From: JAAYCI01 sp964367945
Lineage (GTDB): Bacteria; Bacillota; Clostridia; Oscillospirales; Ruminococcaceae
NCBI GenBank assembly: GCA_964367945.1
Contig: CAYIZZ010000001.1
Coordinates: 1-64,000, forward strand
Length of the DNA: 64,000 nt
Direction of reading: 5' to 3'
Shown here in pieces: positions 1 through 7,974 of the stretch. Numbering within the stretch: the stretch's first letter is position 1; each line of letters starts with the position of its first letter. The position numbers and the translations under genes are program-made. The notes beneath the pieces were generated by a model. That model was not told the origin of the DNA. It ran no database searches and saw only the letters and a program-made list of their open reading frames with translations.

Positions 1-793
1 CAATATCGGGCCAATATTTAGCACCTTCTTTTTCAGTCCACAGATATTTTTCTTCAAAATCCGGGCCTAGATAGGGGTTGTCCTTTAAATGACGAATAAC
101 CCACAGAAAATACATGGCATATCCCGGCGCCGCTACTTGTGGATGAACCAAATTAGGCTCGATGGTGATGGTGTCGTTGTGTTCAAGCAGTTCGCCTTCG
201 TCGCCTATACGCACTAAACCAAACCCGTCTTTTGGTGCAAACTTGTAGAAATAAACTTCCGGTTGGTCATGACTGTGCGATGGGAATCCGGCCCAGCGTC
301 CGGGATAGTGCACATCCTCGCCAAACATAATGTTGCTGTGTGGGGTGATGCGCTTATCCATGCTGGTGCGCACAATACGTCTGCCACAATCCTCCATGGT
401 GCCTTCGCCACGAACTTCTTGTGTGGTATTGTGCATGTCATATACATGTGGCTCGAATTCAGTGTCATTTTCAGTACTCACAATAGCAAGCTCGGCTTTT
501 TCCGACACACCACGAATGGTATAAGCAGTGTTTCTATCTACGTTTAAAGTGTAAATATCTGCCTCAAAGCAGTTTTTACGGCTTGCGGAATCAGTTTTGC
601 CGCAATAACTTACATCAACACTACCGCTAAGTAGTATCACCACTTTTTCTAAAGGTTCATTAAAGGAAAACTCTTGTCCGCAGCTAAGCTCTAAAATGCC
701 AAAGTTCATCAGCATACTGCTAAATTTACCACCAATTTCTGTGATGGCATTATATCCTTTTGCAAATCCACCTACTGGTTCTTTAATTTTCAT
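1..793 (-). CDS. iolB: 5-deoxy-glucuronate isomerase IolB (partial at window edge)
   Basis: The reading frame starts with ATG at 793 and stays open to the left edge, giving 264 residues of a family that is usually about 270 long, so only the last few residues are missing. The protein is a KduI/IolB-type cupin. The metal site is visible as SHSHDQPE near residues 172-179 (His173, His175, Glu179), followed by YFYKF. IolB isomerises 5-deoxy-glucuronate to 5-dehydro-2-deoxy-gluconate in myo-inositol catabolism. It lies two bases after the aldolase gene, in order iolC-iolJ-iolB, and the three make one leftward operon. The product of IolB is the substrate of the neighbouring IolC kinase, which supports the assignment. 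Confidence 0.93.
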   Translation of the reverse strand, partial: MKIKEPVGGFAKGYNAITEIGGKFSSMLMNFGILELSCGQEFSFNEPLEKVVILLSGSVDVSYCGKTDSASRKNCFEADIYTLNVDRNTAYTIRGVSEKAELAIVSTENDTEFEPHVYDMHNTTQEVRGEGTMEDCGRRIVRTSMDKRITPHSNIMFGEDVHYPGRWAGFPSHSHDQPEVYFYKFAPKDGFGLVRIGDEGELLEHNDTITIEPNLVHPQVAAPGYAMYFLWVIRHLKDNPYLGPDFEEKYLWTEKEGAKYWPDI

Positions 794-795
794 GT

Positions 796-1632
796 TTAAT
801 CTCCGCTTTTATTCATATCGTCGATCCATTTAAGCGCCGCTTCAAATACAGCTTTTCTTGAAGGCTCAAACAAACGCAAGCGGTCAAATTCTTTTGGGTT
901 ATCCTGCATAGTTTGGCGTAAAGTGTCAGAAAAAGTCATGCGTAGGTTGGTTCCTACATTTATTTTAGCTATGTGATATTCTTTCATTTTTTCTTTGTCG
1001 GCTGCAAAAAGTCCACTTGCTCCATGGACTACTAAAGGCACATCGCATGAATTTTGAATTTGCTGTAAAACATCAAAGTTCAGGCGAGTGGCAGAAGATG
1101 TTTGACGGTGGATGTTGCCCACTGAAACCGCTAACATATCTGTATCTACTTCTTCGCAAAAGCGTTTCACTTCGTCTGGATCGGTTAAGATAGGTGCGGC
1201 ATCGCTGATGTCACTGTATGGTACGTCGCCTAGCTCGCACTCTACAAAAACTCCGTTTGCATGTGCATATTCCACCACTTTTTTTGCGTTTTTGATATTT
1301 TCTTCTAGTGGTAGTTTGCAACCATCATACATTACAGAAGTATATCCGGAGTCTATTGCTTCGAAAATCACATCTAAATCACTGCAGTGGTCTAAATGAG
1401 CACTGACAGGAACACTGGCAGATTCCGCGATGGAACGAAGCAACGCACCCCAGTGTTTTACAGGCAACGCTTGGCAACATGCGCGGTTTGTCATCAGTAG
1501 TACCGAACGTTGTCTTTCATCGGCAGCACGTACTACCTCATACGCATCTTCATAACCTAATACATTAAAGCCTACAACAATACTACCGTCGGTTTTAGCA
1601 TTTTGGATAACATTCAATATACCTTTTGTCAT
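796..1632 (-). CDS. iolJ: Class II aldolase, probable 6-phospho-5-dehydro-2-deoxy-D-gluconate aldolase (IolJ-like)
   Basis: This 278-residue protein is a class II (zinc) fructose-bisphosphate aldolase family member. Metal-site elements are visible: HLDHC at residues 79-83, an ECELGD segment near 131 and HGASG near 203. The motif that is usually G-[ST]-x-HG reads GNIHR at about 172-176, a departure from ordinary Fba/GatY enzymes that fits a changed substrate. In inositol catabolism this step splits 2-deoxy-5-keto-gluconate 6-phosphate into DHAP and malonate semialdehyde. The start overlaps the iolC stop as ATGA and is preceded by GAGGAGGT. Specificity is inferred from the iolC/iolB neighbours. 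Confidence 0.85.
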   Translation of the reverse strand: MTKGILNVIQNAKTDGSIVVGFNVLGYEDAYEVVRAADERQRSVLLMTNRACCQALPVKHWGALLRSIAESASVPVSAHLDHCSDLDVIFEAIDSGYTSVMYDGCKLPLEENIKNAKKVVEYAHANGVFVECELGDVPYSDISDAAPILTDPDEVKRFCEEVDTDMLAVSVGNIHRQTSSATRLNFDVLQQIQNSCDVPLVVHGASGLFAADKEKMKEYHIAKINVGTNLRMTFSDTLRQTMQDNPKEFDRLRLFEPSRKAVFEAALKWIDDMNKSGD

Positions 1633-2639
1633 GATGTGTGTACCTCCTCAAATGTGTTTTCATCCATAAATTTTTTCACTTGATGCAAAGTGGGCATGTC
1701 GTCACCACAGGTAAGGCCCATAAGCGTGATGGCGGCACAGGCACTGCCCAGTTCCATTGCCTGAATAAGGCTGTAGTCGTTGAATAGTCCATACAAAACA
1801 CCGGAAGCGTATGCATCGCCGGAGCCAAATGTTTTCTTGATAGGCTTATCAATGATGGAACATCTCACCGGTTTGTTGTCTTTTGTGTATGCTACTGAGC
1901 CTCTGGGGCCGTCTTTGATGATGACAAGTTTTGCACATTTATCAAGATATGCCTTTGCCGAGGCGGCGTTGTCTGTGTTGCCCGGCATGGTGGTAAGCTC
2001 GACAGCATTAAACTCTTCACGGTTGCCTATGATAATATCGGTAATGGATAAAATCTTATGATAAACAATAGAAGTTTCTTCGTCACTTGCCCAGCCAAAA
2101 GGCCTGAAATCAATATCAACAATAAGCAATGTACCGTGCTTTTTGGCGTATTCGGCCACCTTGAACATAGCTGTGCGTGTGGGCTCGATTGAAAGTGCTG
2201 TGCCCGACACCACCACTGCTGCTGCGTTTGCAATATAGTTTTCGTCTATCTCGTCGGCTGAAAGTAGAGTATCGGCGGTACTGTTGCGATACATATATGA
2301 TCCACTTTGCTTTGGAGCTAAAATTTCGGTGACGGAAAGACAGTTGGGTGCACCTGTTTGGTCAAATAAAAGATGGCTGGTGTCAATACATCGCTTTTCA
2401 AACACCTCTTTTACATAATCACCCATGCCGTTTCCGGCTACTTTTCCGATAAAGCCGACACGGAGCCCTAAAAGCGCCGAGCCTTGTGCGATTAACGCCG
2501 GAGAGCCGCCCACTGTTTTCAAATAAACGCTATTATCCTTAAACGGAGCGTTGTTTGTTTGGCAGTTTAGGTCAATTCCTGCACGGCCAACCGGCACTAC
2601 ATCCAGCTTACGGCCTGAGATATACTCAACAAATGACAT
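1629..2639 (-). CDS. iolC: 5-dehydro-2-deoxygluconokinase IolC (PfkB family)
   Basis: This 336-residue PfkB-family sugar kinase has the N-terminal substrate-binding segment with GGSPA near residue 45 and the C-terminal PfkB signature FGSGDAYASG, whose Asp is the catalytic base. The internal VDIDFRPFGW segment resembles the VDIDYRP block of IolC proteins. It phosphorylates 5-dehydro-2-deoxy-gluconate at O6. It is the first gene of the leftward iolC-iolJ-iolB operon, with an AGGGGGT ribosome-binding site and a consensus promoter upstream at 2718-2746. The PfkB fold is certain; the IolC name also depends on the operon. Confidence 0.9.
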   Translation of the reverse strand: MSFVEYISGRKLDVVPVGRAGIDLNCQTNNAPFKDNSVYLKTVGGSPALIAQGSALLGLRVGFIGKVAGNGMGDYVKEVFEKRCIDTSHLLFDQTGAPNCLSVTEILAPKQSGSYMYRNSTADTLLSADEIDENYIANAAAVVVSGTALSIEPTRTAMFKVAEYAKKHGTLLIVDIDFRPFGWASDEETSIVYHKILSITDIIIGNREEFNAVELTTMPGNTDNAASAKAYLDKCAKLVIIKDGPRGSVAYTKDNKPVRCSIIDKPIKKTFGSGDAYASGVLYGLFNDYSLIQAMELGSACAAITLMGLTCGDDMPTLHQVKKFMDENTFEEVHTS

Positions 2640-2689
2640 ATTTAACCCCCTGTTATGAATTTGACAGCTTTCGAGAAAAGTTTTGTTTT

Positions 2690-2706
2690 GTTTCGTTTCG
2701 AAAGAT
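2690..2706. promoter_or_regulatory. Probable operator copy 1 for the DeoR-type iol regulator
   Basis: GTTTCGTTTCGAAAGAT is matched at 16 of 17 positions by a second copy at 2833-2849. It contains the palindromic core TTTCGAAA. It lies just downstream of the iol promoter start point, where a bound repressor would block elongation or initiation. Binding by the adjacent DeoR protein is inferred. Confidence 0.65.
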
Positions 2707-2717
2707 GCATTGCGTTT

Positions 2718-2746
2718 ATTATATCACTGCTAAAAATAGATGTCAA
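2718..2746 (-). promoter_or_regulatory. Consensus sigma-A promoter of the iol operon
   Basis: On the minus strand TTGACA (2741-2746) is followed after exactly 17 bp by TATAAT (2718-2723). Transcription should start near 2711, directly in front of the operator copy at 2690-2706. Confidence 0.85.
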
Positions 2747-2832
2747 TAATAAATATGATGATTTTCTTTATTAAACAGGGGTTTGTAAATAAGGTTGAAA
2801 TAGATAGGGGATATATTGTTACGAAAATAAAT

Positions 2833-2849
2833 GTTTCGTTTTGAAAGAT
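2833..2849. promoter_or_regulatory. Probable operator copy 2 for the DeoR-type iol regulator
   Basis: GTTTCGTTTTGAAAGAT differs from copy 1 by one base. It lies about 75 bp before the regulator gene, suggesting autoregulation. Confidence 0.6.
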
Positions 2850-2922
2850 TTTTACTTGTGTTTTTATGAGATTTGTGATATGTTGATATTATGATTGAAA
2901 TAGGCAAGAGAAAGGATTATAC

Positions 2923-3702
2923 ATGTTGCGAGCAGAGAGACTTAATACTATTAAGCAACTTTTGATGGAGCAGAAAAGTATTTCCAGCAAAGATATTTCG
3001 GATAACTTTGGCGTTAGTGAAGTGACAGCCAGAAAAGATCTTGACAAGCTTGAGGATGAGGGTTTTTTGGTGCGCACATTCGGTGGTGCTATTTTGCAGA
3101 CGACACAAGGCGATAATTCTTTTGATGATTTAACAGGTGCGCAGGATAAAAAGCAAGAGCTTGAAAGACAAATGGTGGTGAAAGCGGCCCTGAAATGTAT
3201 AAACAAGGGTGACGCCATTTATCTGGGTTCGGGCAGAACATGCTCCCTTTTAGCACAAAGTTTGCCACAAGATTATAACCTTTCTGTGGTGACGAATAAC
3301 ATAAGCGCTGTGCCAACACTGGTGGAAAAAGGCATGTATGTGTATCTTATTGGTGGTGAAGTGGCCAGGGTGAAGGATAGTGGTCCGCTGTTTTCTTGTA
3401 TATCCGATCCCATCCCGTATTTTGAGAATATTTGCATTAGCAAGGCATTTACCAGTTGTTATGGGTTTTCAGATGTGAGTGGTATCACGGTGGAGTCGAT
3501 GATAAGCACATATATTTATAAGGCACTTGCGAAAGTTCAAAGTGAGTGGTATATGATGATAACACAGGACAAGTATACAAAAATAGGTATGCATCGTGTA
3601 GGTGATCTTGATATGATAAATCATTTGATTGCACCAAAAACGCCAGATGATGTTGCAAAGATGCTGGAAAATGGCGGTGTTAACTTTATAGAAGTAGAGT
3701 GA
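2923..3702 (+). CDS. DeoR/GlpR-family transcriptional regulator, probable iol repressor
   Basis: The 259-residue protein has a DeoR winged helix-turn-helix (residues about 3-57, with VSEVTARKDLDKLEDEGFLVRTFGGA as the recognition region in two parts) and a DeoR C-terminal sensor domain related to sugar-phosphate isomerases. DeoR-family repressors usually sense a phosphorylated intermediate, as IolR does with 2-deoxy-5-keto-gluconate 6-phosphate in Bacillus. It diverges from iolC across a 283-bp region that carries two near-identical operator candidates. AAAGG lies 8 nt before the ATG. The target assignment follows from position and repeats; DeoR proteins can also act on other loci. Confidence 0.88.
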   Translation: MLRAERLNTIKQLLMEQKSISSKDISDNFGVSEVTARKDLDKLEDEGFLVRTFGGAILQTTQGDNSFDDLTGAQDKKQELERQMVVKAALKCINKGDAIYLGSGRTCSLLAQSLPQDYNLSVVTNNISAVPTLVEKGMYVYLIGGEVARVKDSGPLFSCISDPIPYFENICISKAFTSCYGFSDVSGITVESMISTYIYKALAKVQSEWYMMITQDKYTKIGMHRVGDLDMINHLIAPKTPDDVAKMLENGGVNFIEVE

Positions 3703-3800
3703 AATTTCTGCATAAAGTAAATTATTTCTTATAGGATGTATATGTTATGTGATGAGCAAAAATAATTAAGAATTTTATTGTATTTTTTTCGCGTACAATA

Positions 3801-3828
3801 TTGTAATATCATTTAAATGTTGTATAAT
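3801..3828 (+). promoter_or_regulatory. Probable promoter of the 3876-7899 cluster
   Basis: TTGTAA (3801-3806) and TATAAT (3823-3828) are separated by 16 bp, placing the start point about 40 bp before the ATG at 3876. Confidence 0.55.
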
Positions 3829-3875
3829 AATGAGTTAGGTGTATATTATTATATGTGTATTTGAAGGAGAACTAC

Positions 3876-5385
3876 ATGTCCTTAGATTTATCATCACAAA
3901 ATGATGCCAAGCAAAAAGAAACTGATGTACCACGGCATAAAAATTTAAAGAAAAGCGATGCGACACAGCAGAGAGGTACTGTAACAAGGCAAGGCCTTTC
4001 TTTAAAGCGAAATGTCAGCTTGCAAAAAGACAGACCACTGCAAAAGGGTAAAACCCTGCAAGAAAGTGCTGCGCTGCAAAAAAGTATTGAGCAAAAGCGA
4101 ATAGAAGTCTCGCAAAATGTANNNNNNNNNNNNNNNNNNNNNNNNNNNNNNNNNNNNNNNNNNNNNNNNNNNNNNNNNNNNNNNNNNNNNNNNNNNNNNN
4201 NNNNNNNNNNNNNNNNNNNNNGCAGTGCAAGAAACAGCAGTGCAAGAAACAGCAGTGCAAGAAACAGCAGTGCAAGAAACAGCAGTGCAAGGTGATACTC
4301 CTAATAAGGATGAAAAATCACAGCAAAGTGTTAAGCTAGAGCTTAGCGAAGAACTGAAGCAAACTGCAAGTAAAGATAAAACGCCAAAACGTACACGGGT
4401 GGGTGTGCGAATTTTGGCGTGTTTTTTTACGTTTATTTTTGTTTTACTTATTGGAGTGTTTGGAGCTACCACGGTTATTGCCTATGGCCCCAGCCCCACG
4501 GCGCGTGATCTTTTGGTCACTTCAGTTTTGGAGACCAGTGCACTTAAGTTTGTAGCACATATGTATTTTGACCAAGAGGAAATAGACACTATACTGGAAA
4601 ATAACAGCGTAAAAGAGACAGATGCTGTTACCGACACAGATTTGATACAGTTTGAACAACAAGAGTCGGATGAGAATATTCAGCCGCTGGTGATTGAAAC
4701 AGTAAACGGAAACACTTTTACAGGAAAAATGCTTATAGTGCAGGATCCATCCAGGGTATTTGTGGGCACATCTGCCGACGAATTTACAGGTCAAGATGGA
4801 CAAACTGTTCAGGAGATTATAAACCGACACGGTGGTGTGGGTGGCATGAATGCAGGTGGGTTTGCAGATATAGGCGGTGTCGGCAATGGTGGCACACCGC
4901 TGGGTATAGTTATCAGCCAAGGTACACTTTTATGGGGCGATAGAGGCACTACATACGATGTCATCGGCATGGATAATGAAAACAAATTTGTGGTGGGTAG
5001 AATGACGGCTCAGGAAGCTTTGGATAGAGGTATCAGGGATGCTGTCAGCTTTGGGCCGGTACTTATTGTAAACGGCGAGATGATGGAAATCACAGGACAA
5101 GGCGGTGGACTGAACCCACGCACGGCTATAGGCCAAAGGGCAGACGGGGCCATGCTTCTTTTGGTGTGTGATGGCCGACAAGCTAACAGTATCGGGGCCA
5201 GTATGAGTGATGTGGCCGAGGTTATGGCACAGTATGGTGCAGTTAATGCGGCAAACTTGGATGGAGGATCATCCACCATTATGTATTATGAGGATGAGCT
5301 TATAAACGTGTCGTCATCATTGTATGGGCCAAGAGATATACCCACTGCCATTGTTGTGGCGCCTGAAAACGCAGGAGGTGCCTAA
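3876..5385 (+). CDS. Membrane-anchored phosphodiester glycosidase (NAGPA family), interrupted by an assembly gap
   Basis: The start ATG at 3876 follows AAGGAG. The N-terminus is hydrophilic, rich in Lys and Gln, with degenerate LQK/LQE repeats. It then runs into 100 Ns and emerges in perfect 15-bp repeats encoding AVQET. The apparent frame change across the Ns comes only from the arbitrary gap length: both gap edges fall on codon boundaries, so a true gap that is a multiple of three restores one frame. After the repeats comes one transmembrane helix (about 4417-4480) and an external domain of the phosphodiester glycosidase family (NAGPA/DUF2233), with GGMNAGGF, SFGPVLIVNGE, NPRTAIG and NLDGGSST. 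The family hydrolyses sugar phosphodiesters or modifies exopolysaccharide; the substrate here is unknown. It is the first gene of a three-gene envelope cluster. Confidence 0.85.
4122..4221. other. Assembly gap (100 N) inside a tandem repeat
   Basis: A run of exactly 100 Ns, a conventional placeholder, sits where 15-bp repeats begin. The true length is unknown. The most likely cause is collapse of the repeat array during assembly. Confidence 0.97.
4222..4287 (+). repeat. 15-bp tandem repeat, unit GCAGTGCAAGAAACA
   Basis: At least four full copies and a partial copy of the 15-bp unit, encoding AVQET, follow the gap. The unit length is a multiple of three, so copy-number change would lengthen or shorten the cytoplasmic N-terminus without a frameshift. 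Confidence 0.9.
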
Positions 5386-5386
5386 A

Positions 5387-6502
5387 ATGCAAAAGATTAA
5401 AAGCTTACCCAAATTTTGGCGGATATATATTATTGTTGTGCTGGTGTTTTTGGTAGCCATCGCAGGAGGCCTTATCTATCTGTGGAACGCAATGGCAGAA
5501 TATGAAAAAAGTACGCCTGAATATGCTCTTGCGGCAGTGGATGCTGTTTTTGCGGCAGATCAATATGATCAACTTGCCGAAAATGCCAAAATAGAAAATA
5601 GCCTGTATGAATCAAACGATGTTCGTAGTGCTTTGCTGCAAGAAAGGTTGGATGCGGGACAGTTGCAAACAGCCAGAATGGCAGGCGAGGGAACAGCTAC
5701 TCAGCATGTTTATCAAGTAAAAAATGAAGAAAATATCATTGGTAGTTTTAATCTTGTGTATAAAGATGAAGGAATGTTTGGATATTGGCAGATAGAAAAC
5801 CCTCAAATTATTCCGGTGCTTTGGGGTGAGGTGACAGTACGCCTGCCGTCCACTTATCAGCTGATTATAAACGGTGTGCCGGCTGGTGAAGAACTTGTTT
5901 TGCAAACTGATGTAGCGTATGACGAGCTTGAAAAGTTATCTGATGATGTAGCAAAACCCACTCAAACAGAATATAGTATCGCAAATTTATACGCACAACC
6001 TAGCATTTCGGTAATAGACGAGCTTGGCGGTGAAATGGATATATCTATTTTGGAAGAGGCACCGTGGACAGTGGCGTTTTCGCAAGAAGCTGAACAACAA
6101 ACGCAGTATTATGCTGAGCCACAGTTGCCACAGCCGACAGAGGACTTGGCCGGGCTACAAGCGATGGCTATTGCAGACGCTGAAAACTATTCGCGTTTTC
6201 TTTCAGATGACAACTCTTTCACACAGCTTGCGGCCAGGCTTTTGCCGGGCAGTGGCATTTACAAAGAAATGAGTATGATGGAAACGATGTTCTACACTCC
6301 GCACACCAGCGTGAGCTTCACTGATGAAAAAACAAACAATATCGTGCGGTATAGCGATGATATATTTGGAATCGATGTAGATTATTTATACACAGTGTTT
6401 CGTGGTCAACACCGCCCATATCTTTTTGACACAAAGGTGACATTTATATATGTGCGCTGGGATGGTGGCTGGCGAATTGGTGATATTCAAATAAGAACTT
6501 AA
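5387..6502 (+). CDS. Membrane-anchored protein of unknown function
   Basis: I do not recognise the family. The 371-residue protein starts at the ATG at 5387, chosen because GGAGGTG lies 8 nt upstream and the previous stop is one base away. Residues about 10-32 form a single transmembrane helix preceded by Lys/Arg, so the rest is predicted outside. The external part is acidic and rich in Gln, and its last 60 residues (ending in YVRWDGGWRIGDIQIRT) look like a compact beta-rich domain of the kind found in NTF2-like or DUF-type surface proteins. The tight spacing to the glycosidase upstream and the deacetylase downstream suggests a shared job at the cell surface. Confidence 0.75.
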   Translation: MQKIKSLPKFWRIYIIVVLVFLVAIAGGLIYLWNAMAEYEKSTPEYALAAVDAVFAADQYDQLAENAKIENSLYESNDVRSALLQERLDAGQLQTARMAGEGTATQHVYQVKNEENIIGSFNLVYKDEGMFGYWQIENPQIIPVLWGEVTVRLPSTYQLIINGVPAGEELVLQTDVAYDELEKLSDDVAKPTQTEYSIANLYAQPSISVIDELGGEMDISILEEAPWTVAFSQEAEQQTQYYAEPQLPQPTEDLAGLQAMAIADAENYSRFLSDDNSFTQLAARLLPGSGIYKEMSMMETMFYTPHTSVSFTDEKTNNIVRYSDDIFGIDVDYLYTVFRGQHRPYLFDTKVTFIYVRWDGGWRIGDIQIRT

Positions 6503-6522
6503 TGTAAAGTCAAGGAGTCTTT

Positions 6523-7899
6523 ATGCGTAAAAGTATTACGTTGGCTGTGATATTTTCGATTATATGTGTTGTGGTTTTGCTTTCACAAAACATTGTTTTT
6601 GCTAGTGATGTAACGGTGCAGTCAGAACAATCAGAGTATGTTTCTTTAGAAATAACAAACGATGCGGGCGCACAGATGTCATCTTTACAAGATGGAAACA
6701 CATCATCGGGTGTTACGTTTTCACAAGGTGAGACAATTACTATATTGCCACAAACCTCGGCAGAAGCTATTTATATCACTTGGGATAGATACCCACAAAG
6801 TGGATATAGCATAAGCCAGAGTGGTGCGCAAATAGAGCAAAATAGCGGATTTTTCCAAGATTACACATTGATATCTGCCGAAGGTGGCACACCTGTTACC
6901 ATTCAGATGAATAGTGAAGGAAAAGCTACGGAAATACGCATGATTAGCAGTGCAAATGAAGTGCCGGCAGATGTGCATGTATGGCAAAATCCAGCCGAGC
7001 GTGCCGACATATTGATATTAACCACTCATGCTGACGACGAGCATTTGTTTTTTGGCGGTGTAATGCCCACTTATGTCGACAGGGGAGGCATTACCATCCA
7101 AGTGGCATATATGGTCAACCACTCTACCGAACCATATCGTCAGCAAGAGCTTTTAAACGGGCTTTGGGAGGCCGGGGTACGTCATTATCCTATCATTCCG
7201 CAGTTTCCAGATATATTCAGTGATTCGCTGGAACATGCAAAAACTATATACAGTGAATCGGAAGTCACTGATTATGTGGTAGGTCTTTTGGAACAGTTTG
7301 AGCCAAAAGTGGTGGTGGGGCACGACTTGAACGGTGAGTATGGACATGGCGCACATATGCTGTATGCCGAATGTTTACTAAAAGCAGTGGAAACAGCACA
7401 ATTTCAGCCACAAAAAGTGTATTTGCATTTGTATGCAGAAAACGAGATTGTGATGGATGTGGATACACCACTGGAACATTTTAATGCTCGCACAGCATTT
7501 GAGGTGGCAGAAGATGCATTTGCGCATCATCGTTCACAGCAAACATACTTTTCAGTAGAAAAAGACGGACCGTATGATTTGCGAAAGTTTGGCCTGGCGT
7601 TTAGTCTTACCCAGCCAGATACCGGAAATGATATGATGGAAAATATCACAACATATGCGCAAGAAGAGCAAATTGCAGCTGAAGAAGAGGCCCAGCGATT
7701 AGCAGAAGAGCAGGAAGCCCAACGTTTGGCAGAAGAGGCAAAAAAGGCCGAGGAAGAGGCAAAAGCCGCACAGGAGATGGAAGCACAGCAGAATGCAGAA
7801 AATACGCAAAATCTATATGTGCTTGTACTGTGTGTAGTTATTTTGGTTGCTTTAGTGACAATTATTTGTTTAGCCATTCGAATAAAGAGAAAAAAATAA
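6523..7899 (+). CDS. Membrane-anchored PIG-L family deacetylase
   Basis: The 458-residue protein has an N-terminal hydrophobic signal segment (about 5-28), a beta-rich region, then a PIG-L (LmbE-like) domain. The zinc and catalytic motif THADDEHLFFGG is near residue 170, and HDLNGEYGHGAH near 270 carries the third metal ligand. The family removes N-acetyl groups from GlcNAc-type sugars. From about residue 383 there is a charged coiled coil built on AQRLAEE repeats, then a C-terminal transmembrane helix ending in IRIKRKK. The enzyme is therefore held outside the membrane on a stalk. It is the third gene of the cluster. With the phosphodiester glycosidase it suggests remodelling of a surface glycan or teichoic-acid-like polymer. 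Confidence 0.88.
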   Translation: MRKSITLAVIFSIICVVVLLSQNIVFASDVTVQSEQSEYVSLEITNDAGAQMSSLQDGNTSSGVTFSQGETITILPQTSAEAIYITWDRYPQSGYSISQSGAQIEQNSGFFQDYTLISAEGGTPVTIQMNSEGKATEIRMISSANEVPADVHVWQNPAERADILILTTHADDEHLFFGGVMPTYVDRGGITIQVAYMVNHSTEPYRQQELLNGLWEAGVRHYPIIPQFPDIFSDSLEHAKTIYSESEVTDYVVGLLEQFEPKVVVGHDLNGEYGHGAHMLYAECLLKAVETAQFQPQKVYLHLYAENEIVMDVDTPLEHFNARTAFEVAEDAFAHHRSQQTYFSVEKDGPYDLRKFGLAFSLTQPDTGNDMMENITTYAQEEQIAAEEEAQRLAEEQEAQRLAEEAKKAEEEAKAAQEMEAQQNAENTQNLYVLVLCVVILVALVTIICLAIRIKRKK

Positions 7900-7919
7900 C
7901 AGTATAACATTGAATAAAT

Positions 7920-7960
7920 AAAACGGAGTATCTTCACGTAAAGTGAATTTACTCCGTTTT
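7920..7960. terminator. Bidirectional rho-independent terminator
   Basis: AAAACGGAGTA at 7920-7930 pairs with TACTCCGTTTT at 7950-7960, and an inner TTCAC/GTGAA pair extends the stem. A- and T-rich ends on both sides let it serve the convergent deacetylase and GGDEF-EAL genes. Confidence 0.85.
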
Positions 7961-7974
7961 CATTATACTATGAT

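Noticed and set aside
4117..4295. Real frameshift splitting the phosphodiester glycosidase gene
   Set aside because: The frame change equals the placeholder gap length modulo three; both sides abut the gap at codon boundaries of one frame.
4002..4472. Minus-strand frames through the AVQET repeat
   Set aside because: They exist only because the repeat has no stop on the other strand; no ribosome-binding site or recognisable protein is present.
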